Counted from the first letter of the stretch, positions 28,514 through 37,674 are shown. The stretch: 64,000 nt of DNA from Iamia sp035575815 (GCF_035575815.1 NZ_DATLXO010000088.1:1-64000); one strand, 5' to 3'. Numbers and translations are program-made. The notes: a model not told the origin generated them from the letters alone.

Positions 28514-29401
28514 GTGCCCGAGATCGCCCTTCCCCACCTGTCCTCCGGCAAGGTCCGCGAGATCTACGACGCCGGTGACGACCGGCTCCTGCTCGTCACC
28601 TCCGACCGGGTGTCGGCCTTCGACGTGGTGATGGCCGAGCCCATCCCCGACAAGGGTCGGGTGCTCACCGCCATGTCCGCGTTCTGGTTTGAGCACCTGG
28701 CCGACGTGGCGCCCGGGCACCTGATCTCCACCGAGCTGGACGACCTGCCGAGCGAGGCCCGTGACCCGTCGCTCGCCGGGCGGGTGATGCTCTGCCGCCG
28801 GGCCGAGATGCTGCCCATCGAGTGCATCGTTCGCGGCTACCTCACCGGTTCGGCGTGGAAGGAGTACCGCACCTCGGGCACCATGCACGGGGCCCCCTTG
28901 CCCGAGGGGCTGCAGGAGTCCGATCGGCTGCCCGAGCCGGTGTTCACGCCGTCGACCAAGGCCGCGGTCGGCGATCACGACGTCAACCTCTCGTTCGAGG
29001 AGGCGGTCGGGCTGGTGGGTCGCGACCTGGCCGAGCGGACCCGCGACGTCTGCCTCGAGCTTTACCGCCGGGGGGCGGCGTGGGCCGCCGAGCGGGGGAT
29101 CGTCATCGCCGACACCAAGTTCGAGCTGGGCCTGATCGACGGCGAGCTGATCGTGGCCGACGAGGTCCTGACCCCGGACTCCTCGCGCTTCTGGCCGGCG
29201 GACTCCTGGCACCCCGGCACGACCCCGCCGTCGTTCGACAAGCAGCCGGTGCGCGACCACCTCGAGACCCTCGACTGGGACAAGACCCCGCCGCCGCCCC
29301 GCCTGCCCGACGCGGTCGTGGCGGCCAGTGCCGCCCGCTACCGCGAGGCCTACGAACGCATCACCGGTCGGGCGCTGGCGGACTGGCCCGGCGGCACGTG
29401 A
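28514..29401 (+). CDS. purC: SAICAR synthase
   Basis: A 295-residue enzyme that links CAIR and aspartate with ATP. The signature blocks are SSGKVREIYDAGDDRLLLVT, SDRVSAFDVVMAEPIPDKG, the region ECIVRGYLTGSAWKEY, and GIVIADTKFELGLIDGELI with DEVLTPDSSRFW. It is of the longer, approximately 290-residue actinobacterial type. A -10 TAGGTT (28500-28505) stands 8 nt before the GTG. The last residues (RALADWPGGT) are a normal end. Confidence 0.95.
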   Translation: MPEIALPHLSSGKVREIYDAGDDRLLLVTSDRVSAFDVVMAEPIPDKGRVLTAMSAFWFEHLADVAPGHLISTELDDLPSEARDPSLAGRVMLCRRAEMLPIECIVRGYLTGSAWKEYRTSGTMHGAPLPEGLQESDRLPEPVFTPSTKAAVGDHDVNLSFEEAVGLVGRDLAERTRDVCLELYRRGAAWAAERGIVIADTKFELGLIDGELIVADEVLTPDSSRFWPADSWHPGTTPPSFDKQPVRDHLETLDWDKTPPPPRLPDAVVAASAARYREAYERITGRALADWPGGT

Positions 29402-29443
29402 GCTGAACCACGACCCGTGCTCGCTCGCCGCTACCGTTCGGTC

Positions 29444-29860
29444 ATGGCGCCCCGCCGGATCGAGCTCCGCCACGAGTGGGGCCACCACCCGCTCTGGGAC
29501 GTGGACCGCGACGTCGACCTCGACCCGTCGAGCCTGGGCCTCCCCGCATCGGTCGTGGACCGACTCGACGCGTGGGCCGCCCGGTGGGACACGACGTTCG
29601 ATCTGATCGCGCCCGACCGCCGCAAGGTGGAGCACTTCGTGATCGAAGAGCTGGGCCGCGACGGCGCGCGGCTCTGGCGGGCCCTGCTCGGTCTGCTCCC
29701 CCCGTCGGAGGTGACCTTCTCGTTTGTCCACGAGCAGGTCACCTACCGCGACGCCTCCGAGCTACCGGTCGAGTGGCGCTTCGGGGTAGGTCCGGGGCCC
29801 GAGCGGGCGGGGGTGCTCCGGGCCCACTGGCGTTCGGAAGCGCGTCGGCCGGTGTGCCAC
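29444..29860 (+). CDS. Uncharacterised protein without an in-frame stop before purQ
   Basis: An ATG at 29444 stands 6 nt after a -10 TACCGT (29432-29437), so a real leaderless gene is likely. The protein starts APRRIELRHEWGHHPLWDVD and continues with LDAWAARWDTTFDLIAPDRR, acidic and Trp-rich, with no known domain. The frame meets no stop before purS and is the same frame as purQ: it stays open to 30799. In a +1 frame a TAG lies at 29787-29789 right after a GGGG run (29783-29786), so one extra G may have removed the true stop. The end given here is where purS begins and is approximate. Confidence 0.5.
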
Positions 29861-29861
29861 C

Positions 29862-30125
29862 ATGACCGCCATGCGGTTCGACGTGCTGGTGGAGGTGAGC
29901 CCCCGCCAGGGCGTGGCGGACCCCCAGGGCCAGACCATCGAACGCTCGTTGCCGGCGCTCGGCTTCGACGGCGTCACCGGGGTGCGGGTCGGCAAGGCCA
30001 TCCGGTTCCAGGTGACCGCGGACTCCGAGAGCGCGGCGCGGACCGAGGTCTCCGACATTTGCGCCCGGTTCCTCACCAACCCGGTGATCGAGGACAGCGA
30101 CGTGTCGCTCACGGCCGCGTCGTGA
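29862..30125 (+). CDS. purS: FGAM synthase subunit PurS
   Basis: An 87-residue small subunit of the three-part formylglycinamidine synthase. RFDVLVEVSPRQGVADPQGQ and SLPALGFDGVTGVRVGKAI are the family blocks. It bridges PurL and PurQ in the complex. Either ATG 29862 or ATG 29871 could start translation; the second fits the family's usual N-terminus better. The stop overlaps the purQ GTG (GTGA at 30122-30125). Confidence 0.92.
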   Translation: MTAMRFDVLVEVSPRQGVADPQGQTIERSLPALGFDGVTGVRVGKAIRFQVTADSESAARTEVSDICARFLTNPVIEDSDVSLTAAS

Positions 30126-30799
30126 CCGCGACCGTCGGGGTCGTGCAGTTCCCCGGCTCCAACTGCGAGCACGACGCCGTGGAGGCGCTCAGGTCCCTCG
30201 GCGCGGAGGCCCGGCTGCTCTGGCACGGCGACGCGACCGTCGACGGCGTCGACGCGGTCATCGTCCCCGGTGGCTTCGCCCACGGTGACTATCTGCGCCC
30301 CGGCGCCATCGCCCGCTTCTCGCCGGTGATGGACGCCGTCGCCGCCTTCGCCGGTGCCGGCGGGCCCGTCGTCGGCATCTGCAACGGGTTCCAGGTGCTC
30401 ACCGAAGCCGGGCTCCTACCCGGTGCTCTTCACAAGAACGAGGGCCTTCGCTTCTTGTGCACCACTGTAGAGCTGCGCGTCGAGAGCACCCGCTCGGTGC
30501 TCACCGGCGCCGCGTCGGTCGGCGATGTGCTGCGAGTGCCGATCAACCACTTCGAGGGCGCCTTCACCTGTGATGACGAGACCCTCGCCCGGCTGGAGGC
30601 GAAAGACCAGATCGTCCTCCGCTACGTCGACAACCCGAACGGGTCGAGAGCCGACATCGCGGCGGTCAGCAACGAGGCCGGCAACGTCGTGGGCCTGATG
30701 CCGCACCCCGAGCGGGCCGTGAGCGAGCTGCTCGGGTCGGTCGACGGCATCCCGCTGCTGCGCTCGATCATCGGGCGCGCCAGCGCACCCGTCGCCTAG
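30122..30799 (+). CDS. purQ: FGAM synthase glutaminase subunit PurQ
   Basis: A 225-residue class I glutamine amidotransferase that feeds ammonia to PurL. The motifs are GVVQFPGSNCEHDAV, VIVPGGFAHGDYLRPGAIAR, the nucleophile Cys in GPVVGICNGFQVLTEAGLLP, and the His-Glu pair in LMPHPERAVSELLG. The GTG start overlaps the purS stop. The gene is also in frame with the uncharacterised gene that begins at 29444 (see there). Confidence 0.95.
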   Translation: MTATVGVVQFPGSNCEHDAVEALRSLGAEARLLWHGDATVDGVDAVIVPGGFAHGDYLRPGAIARFSPVMDAVAAFAGAGGPVVGICNGFQVLTEAGLLPGALHKNEGLRFLCTTVELRVESTRSVLTGAASVGDVLRVPINHFEGAFTCDDETLARLEAKDQIVLRYVDNPNGSRADIAAVSNEAGNVVGLMPHPERAVSELLGSVDGIPLLRSIIGRASAPVA

Positions 30800-30870
30800 C
30801 GCTCGGCTGATCTGAGGTCTCCTCCCGCTCGGTCCCAAGTCCCTCCGACCCCGAGCAGGACTGATGAGGG

Positions 30871-31302
30871 TCAGCGGCGACGGGAGATCCCAGCCTTCTC
30901 GAGCAGAGCCGGCGCCACGCCGGACTTCCGCCACACGGCGTAGCTGATGCCCTTGCGCTCGCCGTAGGCGGCGGCGTGGGCGACGAAGTCTCCCTCGACG
31001 GCACTGAGGTCGACGGTGGGCTGCTTGGTGCGCAGCTCGCGCTCGAGGTCCTGCTTCTCCTGACGGAGGTTCAGCGTGGCGATGGCATCGGCATCGGCCA
31101 GCTCGGCCTCGATGGCATCGATGCGGTCCTGGATGGTGCTCGCCGTGCGCTGGCGACCGCGCTTGGGCTTGTTCGCGGCGAGCGCCTCGAGGTACCTCGA
31201 CACTGCTCTTGACTCCACCCGCCCTTGGGCGATGGCGGCCTTGTGCTCATCGGACATGGTGCGCTTGGACGGTGTGCTCTTGGCTGTCTTCTTGGGGGGC
31301 AT
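30871..31302 (-). CDS. Conserved basic protein with an AT-hook-like motif
   Basis: A 143-residue protein. The Lys-rich start PPKKTAKSTPSKRTMSDEHK, then VSRYLEALAANKPKRGRQRT with an AT-hook-like KPKRGRQR, a coiled coil (IQDRIDAIEAELADADAIAT, then ATLNLRQEKQDLERELRTKQ), and FVAHAAAYGERKGISYAVWR. I believe similar proteins are widespread in actinobacteria with no assigned role. The tail looks like a small helix-loop DNA- or protein-binding module. ATG 31302 is preferred over a TTG 12 nt upstream. It is inserted between purQ and purL on the opposite strand. Confidence 0.75.
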   Translation of the reverse strand: MPPKKTAKSTPSKRTMSDEHKAAIAQGRVESRAVSRYLEALAANKPKRGRQRTASTIQDRIDAIEAELADADAIATLNLRQEKQDLERELRTKQPTVDLSAVEGDFVAHAAAYGERKGISYAVWRKSGVAPALLEKAGISRRR

Positions 31303-31522
31303 CGCGCCAGCCAATCACTTCTATTCGCTCGGGACAAGTCAATCGAAGAGGGAGGAGTGGCTTGAGGCTTTGGTGACCGAGAACGAGGATGTTGACCACC
31401 ATGAGATGGGCGCTTCTCATTCAGCGGTGTCGCGCCGGAACCGAGAGATGCGAGAGCCGGACGCCGGCGCCGCTCGCGACCGGCTTCCCGGCCGCGGACC
31501 CGTCCCGGTAGGTTCATCCCAC

Positions 31523-33745
31523 GTGACCGAGACCGAGGGACCCTCCATCCACCAGGCCCTCGGCCTCACCGACGATGAGGCCGGCGACATCACCGACATC
31601 CTCGGACGGGCTCCCAACCACCTCGAGCTGGCCATGTACGCGGTGATGTGGTCCGAGCACTGCTCCTACAAGTCCTCGCGCCTGCACCTCCGGCGGCTCC
31701 CCACCGAGGGCGAGGGCGTCCTCGTCGGACCCGGGGAGAACGCAGGCGTCATGGACGTGGGCGACGGCATCGCCGCCGCAATCCGCATCGAGAGCCACAA
31801 CCACCCGTCGTTCATCGAGCCCGCACAGGGCGCGGCCACCGGCGTCGGCGGCATCCTGCGCGACATCTTCACCATGGGGGCCCGTCCCATCGCCCTCATG
31901 GACCCGCTCCGCTTCGGTCCCCTCGACGACGCCCGCAGCCGCTGGGTGGCCGAGGGCGTCGTGTCGGGCATCTCCTCCTACGGGAACTCCGTCGGGGTGC
32001 CCAACGTGGGCGGCGAGGTCGACTTCGACGCCTGCTACCAGGGCAACCCGCTCGTCAACGTGCTGTGCCTGGGGGTGCTGCCCACCGATCGCCTCGTGCT
32101 CGGCGCCGCCACCGGTCAGGGCAACCTGGCTGTCCTGCTCGGGTCGGCCACCGGCCGCGACGGCATCGGCGGGGTCAGCGTGCTGGCGTCGGCCGGCTTC
32201 GACGAGACCAGCGAGGACAAGCGCCCCTCGGTGCAGGTCGGGGACCCCTTCGAGGAGAAGCGCCTGATCGAGGCCTGCCTGACGTTGCTCGACGCCGGGC
32301 TGGTCGTCGGCATCCAGGACCTCGGCGGCGCCGGTCTGACCTGCGCCACCAGCGAGACGGCCTCCCGCGGGGGCGTGGGCATGGACGTCGATGTGACCGC
32401 CGTGCCCCGGCGAGAGCACGACATGGAGCCCTTCGAGGTCCTGACCAGCGAGTCCCAGGAGCGGATGCTCGCCATCGTCACCCCTGACGGCCTCCCCGAG
32501 GTCCTGCGCCTCTGCGCCCGGTGGGAGGTCACCGCCAGCGTCATCGGCCGGGTGACCGAGGGCGGGCGCCTGCGCATCCGGGACGGCTTCGACGGCGAGG
32601 TGCTGGCCGACGTGCCCGCCAGCAGCCTCCACGACGCCGCCCCGCTCTACGACCGGCCCCGGGCGGCCCCCGCCGATCGCACCTCCCGGGTGGCCGAGGA
32701 CCCCGGTGTCCCCGAGCCGGGCGAGTGCACGGTGATCATGCGGGACCAGCTCTGCGACACCAGATGGGTGTGGTCGCAGTACGACCACCAGCTGTTCCTC
32801 AACACCGTCGAGGCGCCCGGCGGCGATGCCGCCGTCCTGCGGCTGAAGCACCCCACCACCGGCGTCGACACCGGCCGGGGACTGGCTCTCACGACCGACG
32901 GCAACCACCGGTGGTGCGCGGTCGACCCCCGGGTCGGCACCGCGGCGACGGTGGCGGAGTCGGTGGTGAACTTGGCGTGCGTCGGAGCTCGTCCCATCGC
33001 CGTGGTCAACTGCCTCAACTTCGGCAACCCTGAGCACCCCGAGGTCATGTGGCAGCTCTCGGAGGCCATCGACGGGATGGCAGAGGCGTGCCGGGCCTTC
33101 GGCCTGCCCGTCGTGGGCGGCAACGTGAGCCTCTACAACGAGACCGCCGGCGTCGACATCGACCCCACGCCGGTGATCGGCCTGTTGGGTGTGGTCGACC
33201 GGCTCGACCGTCGCCCGCCCGGCGTCACCCTGGTCGAGGGCCACCACCTCCTGCTGCTCGGCGAGCAGCCGGGCGGATCGCTCGCCGGGTCGACCTGGGC
33301 CGCGTCGGCCGACCGCCGAGGTGGCGTGCTCGACCCGCTCGACCTGGGCGCGGTGACCCGTCTCGCCGTCCTGGTCCGCCAGCTCGTGAACGACGGCGAG
33401 CTCAGCGGGGCCCACGACGTCGGCGCCGGGGGTCTCGGCCTGGCGCTGGCCGAGATGGCCGTCCGCTCCGGCATCGGCATCGGCGTCCACGGCGTCGACG
33501 GCGTCGCCGACCTCCTGGCCGAGATGCCGGGCCGGGTGGTCATCTGCGTGCCCGCCGAGAGCTCGTCGCGGATCGCAGAGCTGGCGGGCACGCCGCCGGC
33601 TGCGGTGCGGACGACCTTCCTGGGGCGGGTCGGCGGCGACCGCATCGGCATAGAGGGGCTCGTCGACCTGGCCCTCGACGACGCCATCCGCGCGTGGCGC
33701 GACCGCATCCCGGCCGCGCTCGACGGACCGGTCGCGTCGGCGTGA
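31523..33745 (+). CDS. purL: FGAM synthase large subunit PurL (small-type)
   Basis: A 740-residue PurL of the short form that needs PurS and PurQ. Motifs in order: ELAMYAVMWSEHCSYKSSR with the catalytic His, AIRIESHNHPSFIEPAQGAA with the ATP/Mg2+ site, RDIFTMGARPIALMDPLRFG, DLGGAGLTCATSETASRGG, NCLNFGNPEHPEVMWQLSEA and GNVSLYNETAGVDIDPTPVI. It converts FGAR to FGAM. GTG 31523 is 8 nt after -10 TAGGTT (31509-31514); the frame continues far upstream without homology. It belongs functionally with purSQ but is separated by the minus-strand basic protein gene. Confidence 0.96.
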   Translation: MTETEGPSIHQALGLTDDEAGDITDILGRAPNHLELAMYAVMWSEHCSYKSSRLHLRRLPTEGEGVLVGPGENAGVMDVGDGIAAAIRIESHNHPSFIEPAQGAATGVGGILRDIFTMGARPIALMDPLRFGPLDDARSRWVAEGVVSGISSYGNSVGVPNVGGEVDFDACYQGNPLVNVLCLGVLPTDRLVLGAATGQGNLAVLLGSATGRDGIGGVSVLASAGFDETSEDKRPSVQVGDPFEEKRLIEACLTLLDAGLVVGIQDLGGAGLTCATSETASRGGVGMDVDVTAVPRREHDMEPFEVLTSESQERMLAIVTPDGLPEVLRLCARWEVTASVIGRVTEGGRLRIRDGFDGEVLADVPASSLHDAAPLYDRPRAAPADRTSRVAEDPGVPEPGECTVIMRDQLCDTRWVWSQYDHQLFLNTVEAPGGDAAVLRLKHPTTGVDTGRGLALTTDGNHRWCAVDPRVGTAATVAESVVNLACVGARPIAVVNCLNFGNPEHPEVMWQLSEAIDGMAEACRAFGLPVVGGNVSLYNETAGVDIDPTPVIGLLGVVDRLDRRPPGVTLVEGHHLLLLGEQPGGSLAGSTWAASADRRGGVLDPLDLGAVTRLAVLVRQLVNDGELSGAHDVGAGGLGLALAEMAVRSGIGIGVHGVDGVADLLAEMPGRVVICVPAESSSRIAELAGTPPAAVRTTFLGRVGGDRIGIEGLVDLALDDAIRAWRDRIPAALDGPVASA

Positions 33746-33790
33746 CGATGTGAGGGCCGGAGGTGGGGAACGCGACCGTCGCGTGCGATC

Positions 33791-35332
33791 ATGGATGTCG
33801 TGAGGGATCCCTTCGACGACTCGCCGAAGGAGGCCTGTGGCGTCTTCGGCGTCATCGACCGGACCGATCCTGTCGCCCACCTGACCTACCTGGGGCTCTA
33901 CGCGCTGCAGCACCGGGGTCAGGAGTCCGCCGGCATGGCCGTCAGCGACGGCGACTACGTCACCGTCGTGCGCGACATGGGCTTGGTCTCGAACGTCTTC
34001 GACGACCGCACCCTGGCCCCGCTCACCGGGCACCTGGCCATCGGCCACACCCGGTACTCGACGACCGGGTCGAGCACGTGGGGCAACGCCCAGCCCGTCT
34101 ACCGCAACGTCGGCGACCACCAGTTCGCCCTCGGTCACAACGGCAACCTCACCAACACCGCCGAGCTGGCCGACGAGCACGGGATGCTTCCCGGTACGGT
34201 GTCGAGCGACAGCGACCTGGTCGCCGAGCTCATCGGCCACGAGCTGGCGGTGGCCGCCGACCACGACAACCCCGACGCTCTCGAGCACGCCCTCCTGGCC
34301 GTCCTCCCCCGGCTCGAGGGGGCGTTCTCCTTCGTGCTGATGGACACCCACCGGGTCTACGGCGTGCGTGATCCGAACGGCCTGCGCCCCCTCTGCCTCG
34401 GCCGCCGCGACAACGGGTGGGTCGTCGCCTCGGAGAGCCCGGCGCTCGACATCGTCGGCGCCGAGATGATCCGCGAGGTCGGCGCCGGTGAGGTCGTCGC
34501 GCTCGAGGCCGGCGCCACCCCCCGCTCGGTCTGGCCGTTCGCGCCCGAGCGGATCGACCCCACGCTGTGCCTCTTCGAGTTCGTCTACTTCGCCCGGCCC
34601 GACGCCCGGCTGTACGGCCAGAGCGTCCACCACGCCCGAGTGCGCCAGGGTGAGGCCCTCGCCGCGCAGGCACCGGTCGAGGCCGACATGGTGATGGGCG
34701 TGCCCGAGTCCGGCGTGCCCGCGGCCGAGGGCTACGCCCGTGCCAGCGGCATCCCGTTCGGCCAGGGTCTGGTCAAGAACCGCTACATCGGTCGCACGTT
34801 CATCGCGCCGACCCAGGAGATGCGGGCTCTCGGCGTCCGCATGAAGTTCAACCCGCTCCGCGACAACATCGAGGGCCGTCGCATCGTCGTGGTCGACGAC
34901 TCGATCGTCCGGGGCACCACCCAGCAGCAGATCGTGAGGATGCTGCGCGAATCTGGCGCCCGTGAGGTCCACCTGCGGGTGACGTCGCCGCCGGTCAAGT
35001 GGCCGTGCTTCTACGGCATGGACTTCGGGGACTCGAAGGAGCTGCTGGCGTCCAACATGAGCGTGGAGGAGATCCGGGACCACCTCGGCGTCGACAGCAT
35101 CGCCTTCATCGAGATCGACCGCCTTCGGGCCTCCACGGGAGCGGCGGAGGCGGGGTTCTGTGATGCCTGCTTCACCGGCGCCTACCCCGTCGAGGTACCT
35201 GTCGAGCTCACCAAGGGCGTGCTCGAGGACGGCACCGTCACGCACGACGAGCGGACCACGTCGGTCGCCGCAGGAGCGGTGCTCGGACAGCCTTCCCTGT
35301 TGCCGGCCGACGACGCCCGCCGCACCGGCTGA
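33791..35332 (+). CDS. purF: Amidophosphoribosyltransferase
   Basis: A 513-residue enzyme for the first step of purine synthesis (PRPP plus glutamine to phosphoribosylamine). After a short propeptide the nucleophile Cys is in KEACGVFGVIDRTDPV (about residue 16), so N-terminal cleavage is expected. The PRPP loop is RRIVVVDDSIVRGTTQQQIV. Cysteines in LCLFEFVYFARPD, VKWPCFYGMDFGD and GFCDACFTGAYP fit the 4Fe-4S ligands of the B. subtilis type. It follows purL by 45 nt and is followed by purM after 17 nt. Confidence 0.95.
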   Translation: MDVVRDPFDDSPKEACGVFGVIDRTDPVAHLTYLGLYALQHRGQESAGMAVSDGDYVTVVRDMGLVSNVFDDRTLAPLTGHLAIGHTRYSTTGSSTWGNAQPVYRNVGDHQFALGHNGNLTNTAELADEHGMLPGTVSSDSDLVAELIGHELAVAADHDNPDALEHALLAVLPRLEGAFSFVLMDTHRVYGVRDPNGLRPLCLGRRDNGWVVASESPALDIVGAEMIREVGAGEVVALEAGATPRSVWPFAPERIDPTLCLFEFVYFARPDARLYGQSVHHARVRQGEALAAQAPVEADMVMGVPESGVPAAEGYARASGIPFGQGLVKNRYIGRTFIAPTQEMRALGVRMKFNPLRDNIEGRRIVVVDDSIVRGTTQQQIVRMLRESGAREVHLRVTSPPVKWPCFYGMDFGDSKELLASNMSVEEIRDHLGVDSIAFIEIDRLRASTGAAEAGFCDACFTGAYPVEVPVELTKGVLEDGTVTHDERTTSVAAGAVLGQPSLLPADDARRTG

Positions 35333-35349
35333 GGGGGACCCGAGCACCC

Positions 35350-36402
35350 ATGAGCGAGGACGGAGTCGAGCGCGCCTCGACCTACAAGGACGCCGGGGTC
35401 GACATCGCCGCCGGAGAAGATGCGGTGGAGCGGATCAGGGCCAAGGTCCGGTCGACCTTCCGGCCCGAGGTCATCGGCGACATCGGCGGCTTCGGCGGCC
35501 TGTTCTCATTCGCCGGGCACCGCTACGTGCACCCGGTGCTGGTCTCCTCCACCGACGGGGTCGGCACCAAGGCGCTGATCGCCCAGGCCACCGGCCGCTT
35601 CGAGACCATCGGTGTCGATCTGGTGGCCATGTGCGTCGACGACATCGTGTGCGCCGGCGCCGAGCCGCTGTTCTTCCTCGACTACATCGAGGTGGGCACG
35701 CTCGACCCCGACCACATCGAACAGCTCGTCGAGGGCGTGGCCGAGGGTTGCCGCCAGGCCGGGTGTGCCCTCATCGGCGGCGAGATGGCCGAGCACCCCG
35801 GCGCCATGGAGCCCGGCGAGTTCGACCTGGTCGGCTTCGCCGTGGGCGTCGTCGAGCGCGACCTCATGCTCGGCCCCGAGCGCGTGCACCCCGGCGACGT
35901 GGTGATCGGTCTGCCCTCGCCGGGGCTGCGATCGAACGGCTACTCGCTGGCCCGCAAGGTGCTGCTCGACCAGGGCGGCCGCCGCCTCGACGATCCCGCC
36001 TTCGAGGGGGCCCGCCACTCCCTCGCCGATGAGCTGCTCGAGCCGTCGGTCATCTACGCACCGGCGATCCGGGCTCTCCTCGACGCCGTCGACGTGCACG
36101 CCATCGCCCACGTCACCGGCGGCGGGCTCCCGGGCAACCTGCCCCGCTCACTGCCCAAGGGCTGTGACGCCGTCGTCGACGAGAGCGCGTGGGAGGCGCC
36201 CCGCATCTTCGGCGAGATCCAGCGCCTGGGCGCCATCGGCGACGACGAGATGCGCAAGGTGTTCAACCTCGGCCTCGGAATGGTGGCCATCGTCGCCCGC
36301 GAGGACCTCTACCGCGCCCTCGACACGCTGCGCGCCGCCGGCCACCGGGCCGTCGAGATCGGTCACGTCGAGCGCGGCCACGGCACCCTCCGCTACGCCT
36401 GA
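35350..36402 (+). CDS. purM: AIR synthase
   Basis: A 350-residue phosphoribosylformylglycinamidine cyclo-ligase. The PurM-type motifs are STYKDAGVDIAAGEDAVERI, VSSTDGVGTKALIAQATGRF, GVDLVAMCVDDIVCAGAEPL, FFLDYIEVGTLDP and GLPSPGLRSNGYSLARKVLL, ending with HVTGGGLPGNLPRSLPKGC. It converts FGAM to AIR with ATP. The 17-nt gap after purF (with GAGGGGGACCCGAG upstream of the ATG) shows that purF and purM form an operon. A weak hairpin (ACGCTC at 36445-36450 with GAGCGT at 36462-36467) lies in the spacer that follows. Confidence 0.96.
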   Translation: MSEDGVERASTYKDAGVDIAAGEDAVERIRAKVRSTFRPEVIGDIGGFGGLFSFAGHRYVHPVLVSSTDGVGTKALIAQATGRFETIGVDLVAMCVDDIVCAGAEPLFFLDYIEVGTLDPDHIEQLVEGVAEGCRQAGCALIGGEMAEHPGAMEPGEFDLVGFAVGVVERDLMLGPERVHPGDVVIGLPSPGLRSNGYSLARKVLLDQGGRRLDDPAFEGARHSLADELLEPSVIYAPAIRALLDAVDVHAIAHVTGGGLPGNLPRSLPKGCDAVVDESAWEAPRIFGEIQRLGAIGDDEMRKVFNLGLGMVAIVAREDLYRALDTLRAAGHRAVEIGHVERGHGTLRYA

Positions 36403-36501
36403 GCGCCCTCCGCGGCCATCGGCGATCCAACTTTGTACGGGTGAACGCTCCACCAAGGGTCGAGCGTCCGCGTCACGCGGCGGCGCAGCTCCCGCCCTCG
36501 G

Positions 36502-36870
36502 TCACTCGTTCCAGGCGACGGAGCACCAGTGGCGCTGCTCGCAGGCGGGGCACCGCATCCAGTGCCCCCGTCGACGGCCGGGCACCCACACCGAGAGGGT
36601 GGCGAGGCGCATGGCCACATCGGTGAGCGAGACGCGGGTGCGCACCTGGCAGCCGCCGCACTCGACGACCGCCGAGCCGGCCTGGCGGGGGCCGGTGGAG
36701 TAGAGGGCGTCCTTGCCCTCCTTGGCGTCGCCGCTGCGGATCGTGTCGCGCGCGGCGTCGACGGGCATCTCGAACAGCGCCCGGCGGCCCTGGGGGTCGA
36801 GGCGACGGTTGCGGCCGCGAGTCGTCGGCGTCTCGTCGCCGCGGTCGGGCGTCTCGGCCGGCGGGGTCAC
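36502..36870 (-). CDS. Zinc-ribbon protein encoded with ParA
   Basis: A 122-residue protein. The first 60 residues are hydrophilic and basic. Two CxxC pairs follow (VVECGGCQVRTRVSLTDVAM at about residue 68, and HWMRCPACEQRHWCSVAW near 104), which fit a zinc ribbon. The GTG at 36870 overlaps the parA stop (GTGA), so it is translated with ParA. I recall such proteins downstream of chromosomal ParA-type genes in actinobacteria; their function is unknown to me. A structural or DNA-binding role is an inference. Confidence 0.75.
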   Translation of the reverse strand: MTPPAETPDRGDETPTTRGRNRRLDPQGRRALFEMPVDAARDTIRSGDAKEGKDALYSTGPRQAGSAVVECGGCQVRTRVSLTDVAMRLATLSVWVPGRRRGHWMRCPACEQRHWCSVAWNE

Positions 36871-37667
36871 GATGCCGACCTCCCCTTCTTCTTCCTCGAC
36901 GGCTTGGGCGTGGGGGCGAAGATCACCTGGGCCAGCTCGCGGTAGGCCACCGCGCCGCGGGACGTGGGGGCGTGCTCGAGCACCGAGCGACCCTGACCGG
37001 GTGCCTCGGCGACCTTGACCGACTTGGGCACCGGCGGGTCGAAGACCTCGAGGCCGTGGTTGGCCCGGACCTCCTCGACCACCTGGCGAGCCAGCTTCGT
37101 GCGCCCGTCGAACATGGTGGCGATCACGCCCCGGACCTCGAGGTCGCGGTTGGTGTAGGACCGCACGTCGTCGATGGTCTCCATCAGCTGGCCCACGCCC
37201 CGCTGGCCGAGCGCCTCGCACTGCAACGGGATCAGCACCTCCTGGGCGGCGGTGAGGCCGTTGATGGTGAGGATGCCGAGCGAGGGCGGGCAGTCGATGA
37301 GCACCACGTCGTAGTCCGCAACGATGCGTTCGAGGGCCTTGCGCAGGACGTACTCGCGACCGGTCTTGGTGAGCAGGTGCATCTCGGCGCCGGCCAGATC
37401 GATGGTCGACGGCAGCACGGATAGGCCGTCCACCTCGGTGGCGGCTATGGCGTCGGCGGCCTTGGAGCGTCGCAGCAGCACCTCGTGCATCGAGCGTTCG
37501 AGGCCGTCGGGGTCGATGCCGCAGGCCCAGGTCAGCGACGCCTGGGGGTCGACGTCGACGAGCAGCACCCGGCGTCCGGACTGGGCCAGCGCGACCCCCA
37601 GCGAGTGGACGGTGGTGGTCTTGGCCACGCCCCCCTTCTGGTTGGCGACGGCGACGACTCGGGTCAT
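36867..37667 (-). CDS. ParA/Soj-type ATPase
   Basis: A 266-residue ParA-family ATPase. The deviant Walker A is ANQKGGVAKTTTVHSLGVAL with the signature Lys, Walker A' is LLVDVDPQASLTWACG, and Walker B is YDVVLIDCPPSLGILTINGL. The C-terminal tail is basic (PTPKPSRKKKGRSAS). The family moves chromosomes, plasmids or large complexes. No ParB gene is adjacent, so this is probably an orphan ParA rather than the origin parAB pair. ATG 37667 follows a -10-like CACACT by 7 nt and shares a 36-bp promoter region with the divergent pyrE. Confidence 0.88.
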   Translation of the reverse strand: MTRVVAVANQKGGVAKTTTVHSLGVALAQSGRRVLLVDVDPQASLTWACGIDPDGLERSMHEVLLRRSKAADAIAATEVDGLSVLPSTIDLAGAEMHLLTKTGREYVLRKALERIVADYDVVLIDCPPSLGILTINGLTAAQEVLIPLQCEALGQRGVGQLMETIDDVRSYTNRDLEVRGVIATMFDGRTKLARQVVEEVRANHGLEVFDPPVPKSVKVAEAPGQGRSVLEHAPTSRGAVAYRELAQVIFAPTPKPSRKKKGRSAS

Positions 37668-37674
37668 GGGAGCG

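Noticed and set aside
31076..31522. Upstream in-frame extension of purL (149 codons)
   Set aside because: It overlaps the basic protein gene on the other strand and has no PurL similarity; the TAGGTT box supports GTG 31523.
31514..35347. A 1277-residue open frame on the minus strand opposite purL and purF
   Set aside because: It is a shadow of G+C-rich coding sequence: His/Asp/Gly/Arg-rich, no family similarity, and fully covered by two certain genes in the other direction.
36445..36467. ACGCTC/GAGCGT hairpin as a terminator between purM and the zinc-ribbon gene
   Set aside because: Only a 6-bp stem with an 11-nt loop and no T-run; it is mentioned under purM but not listed as a feature.
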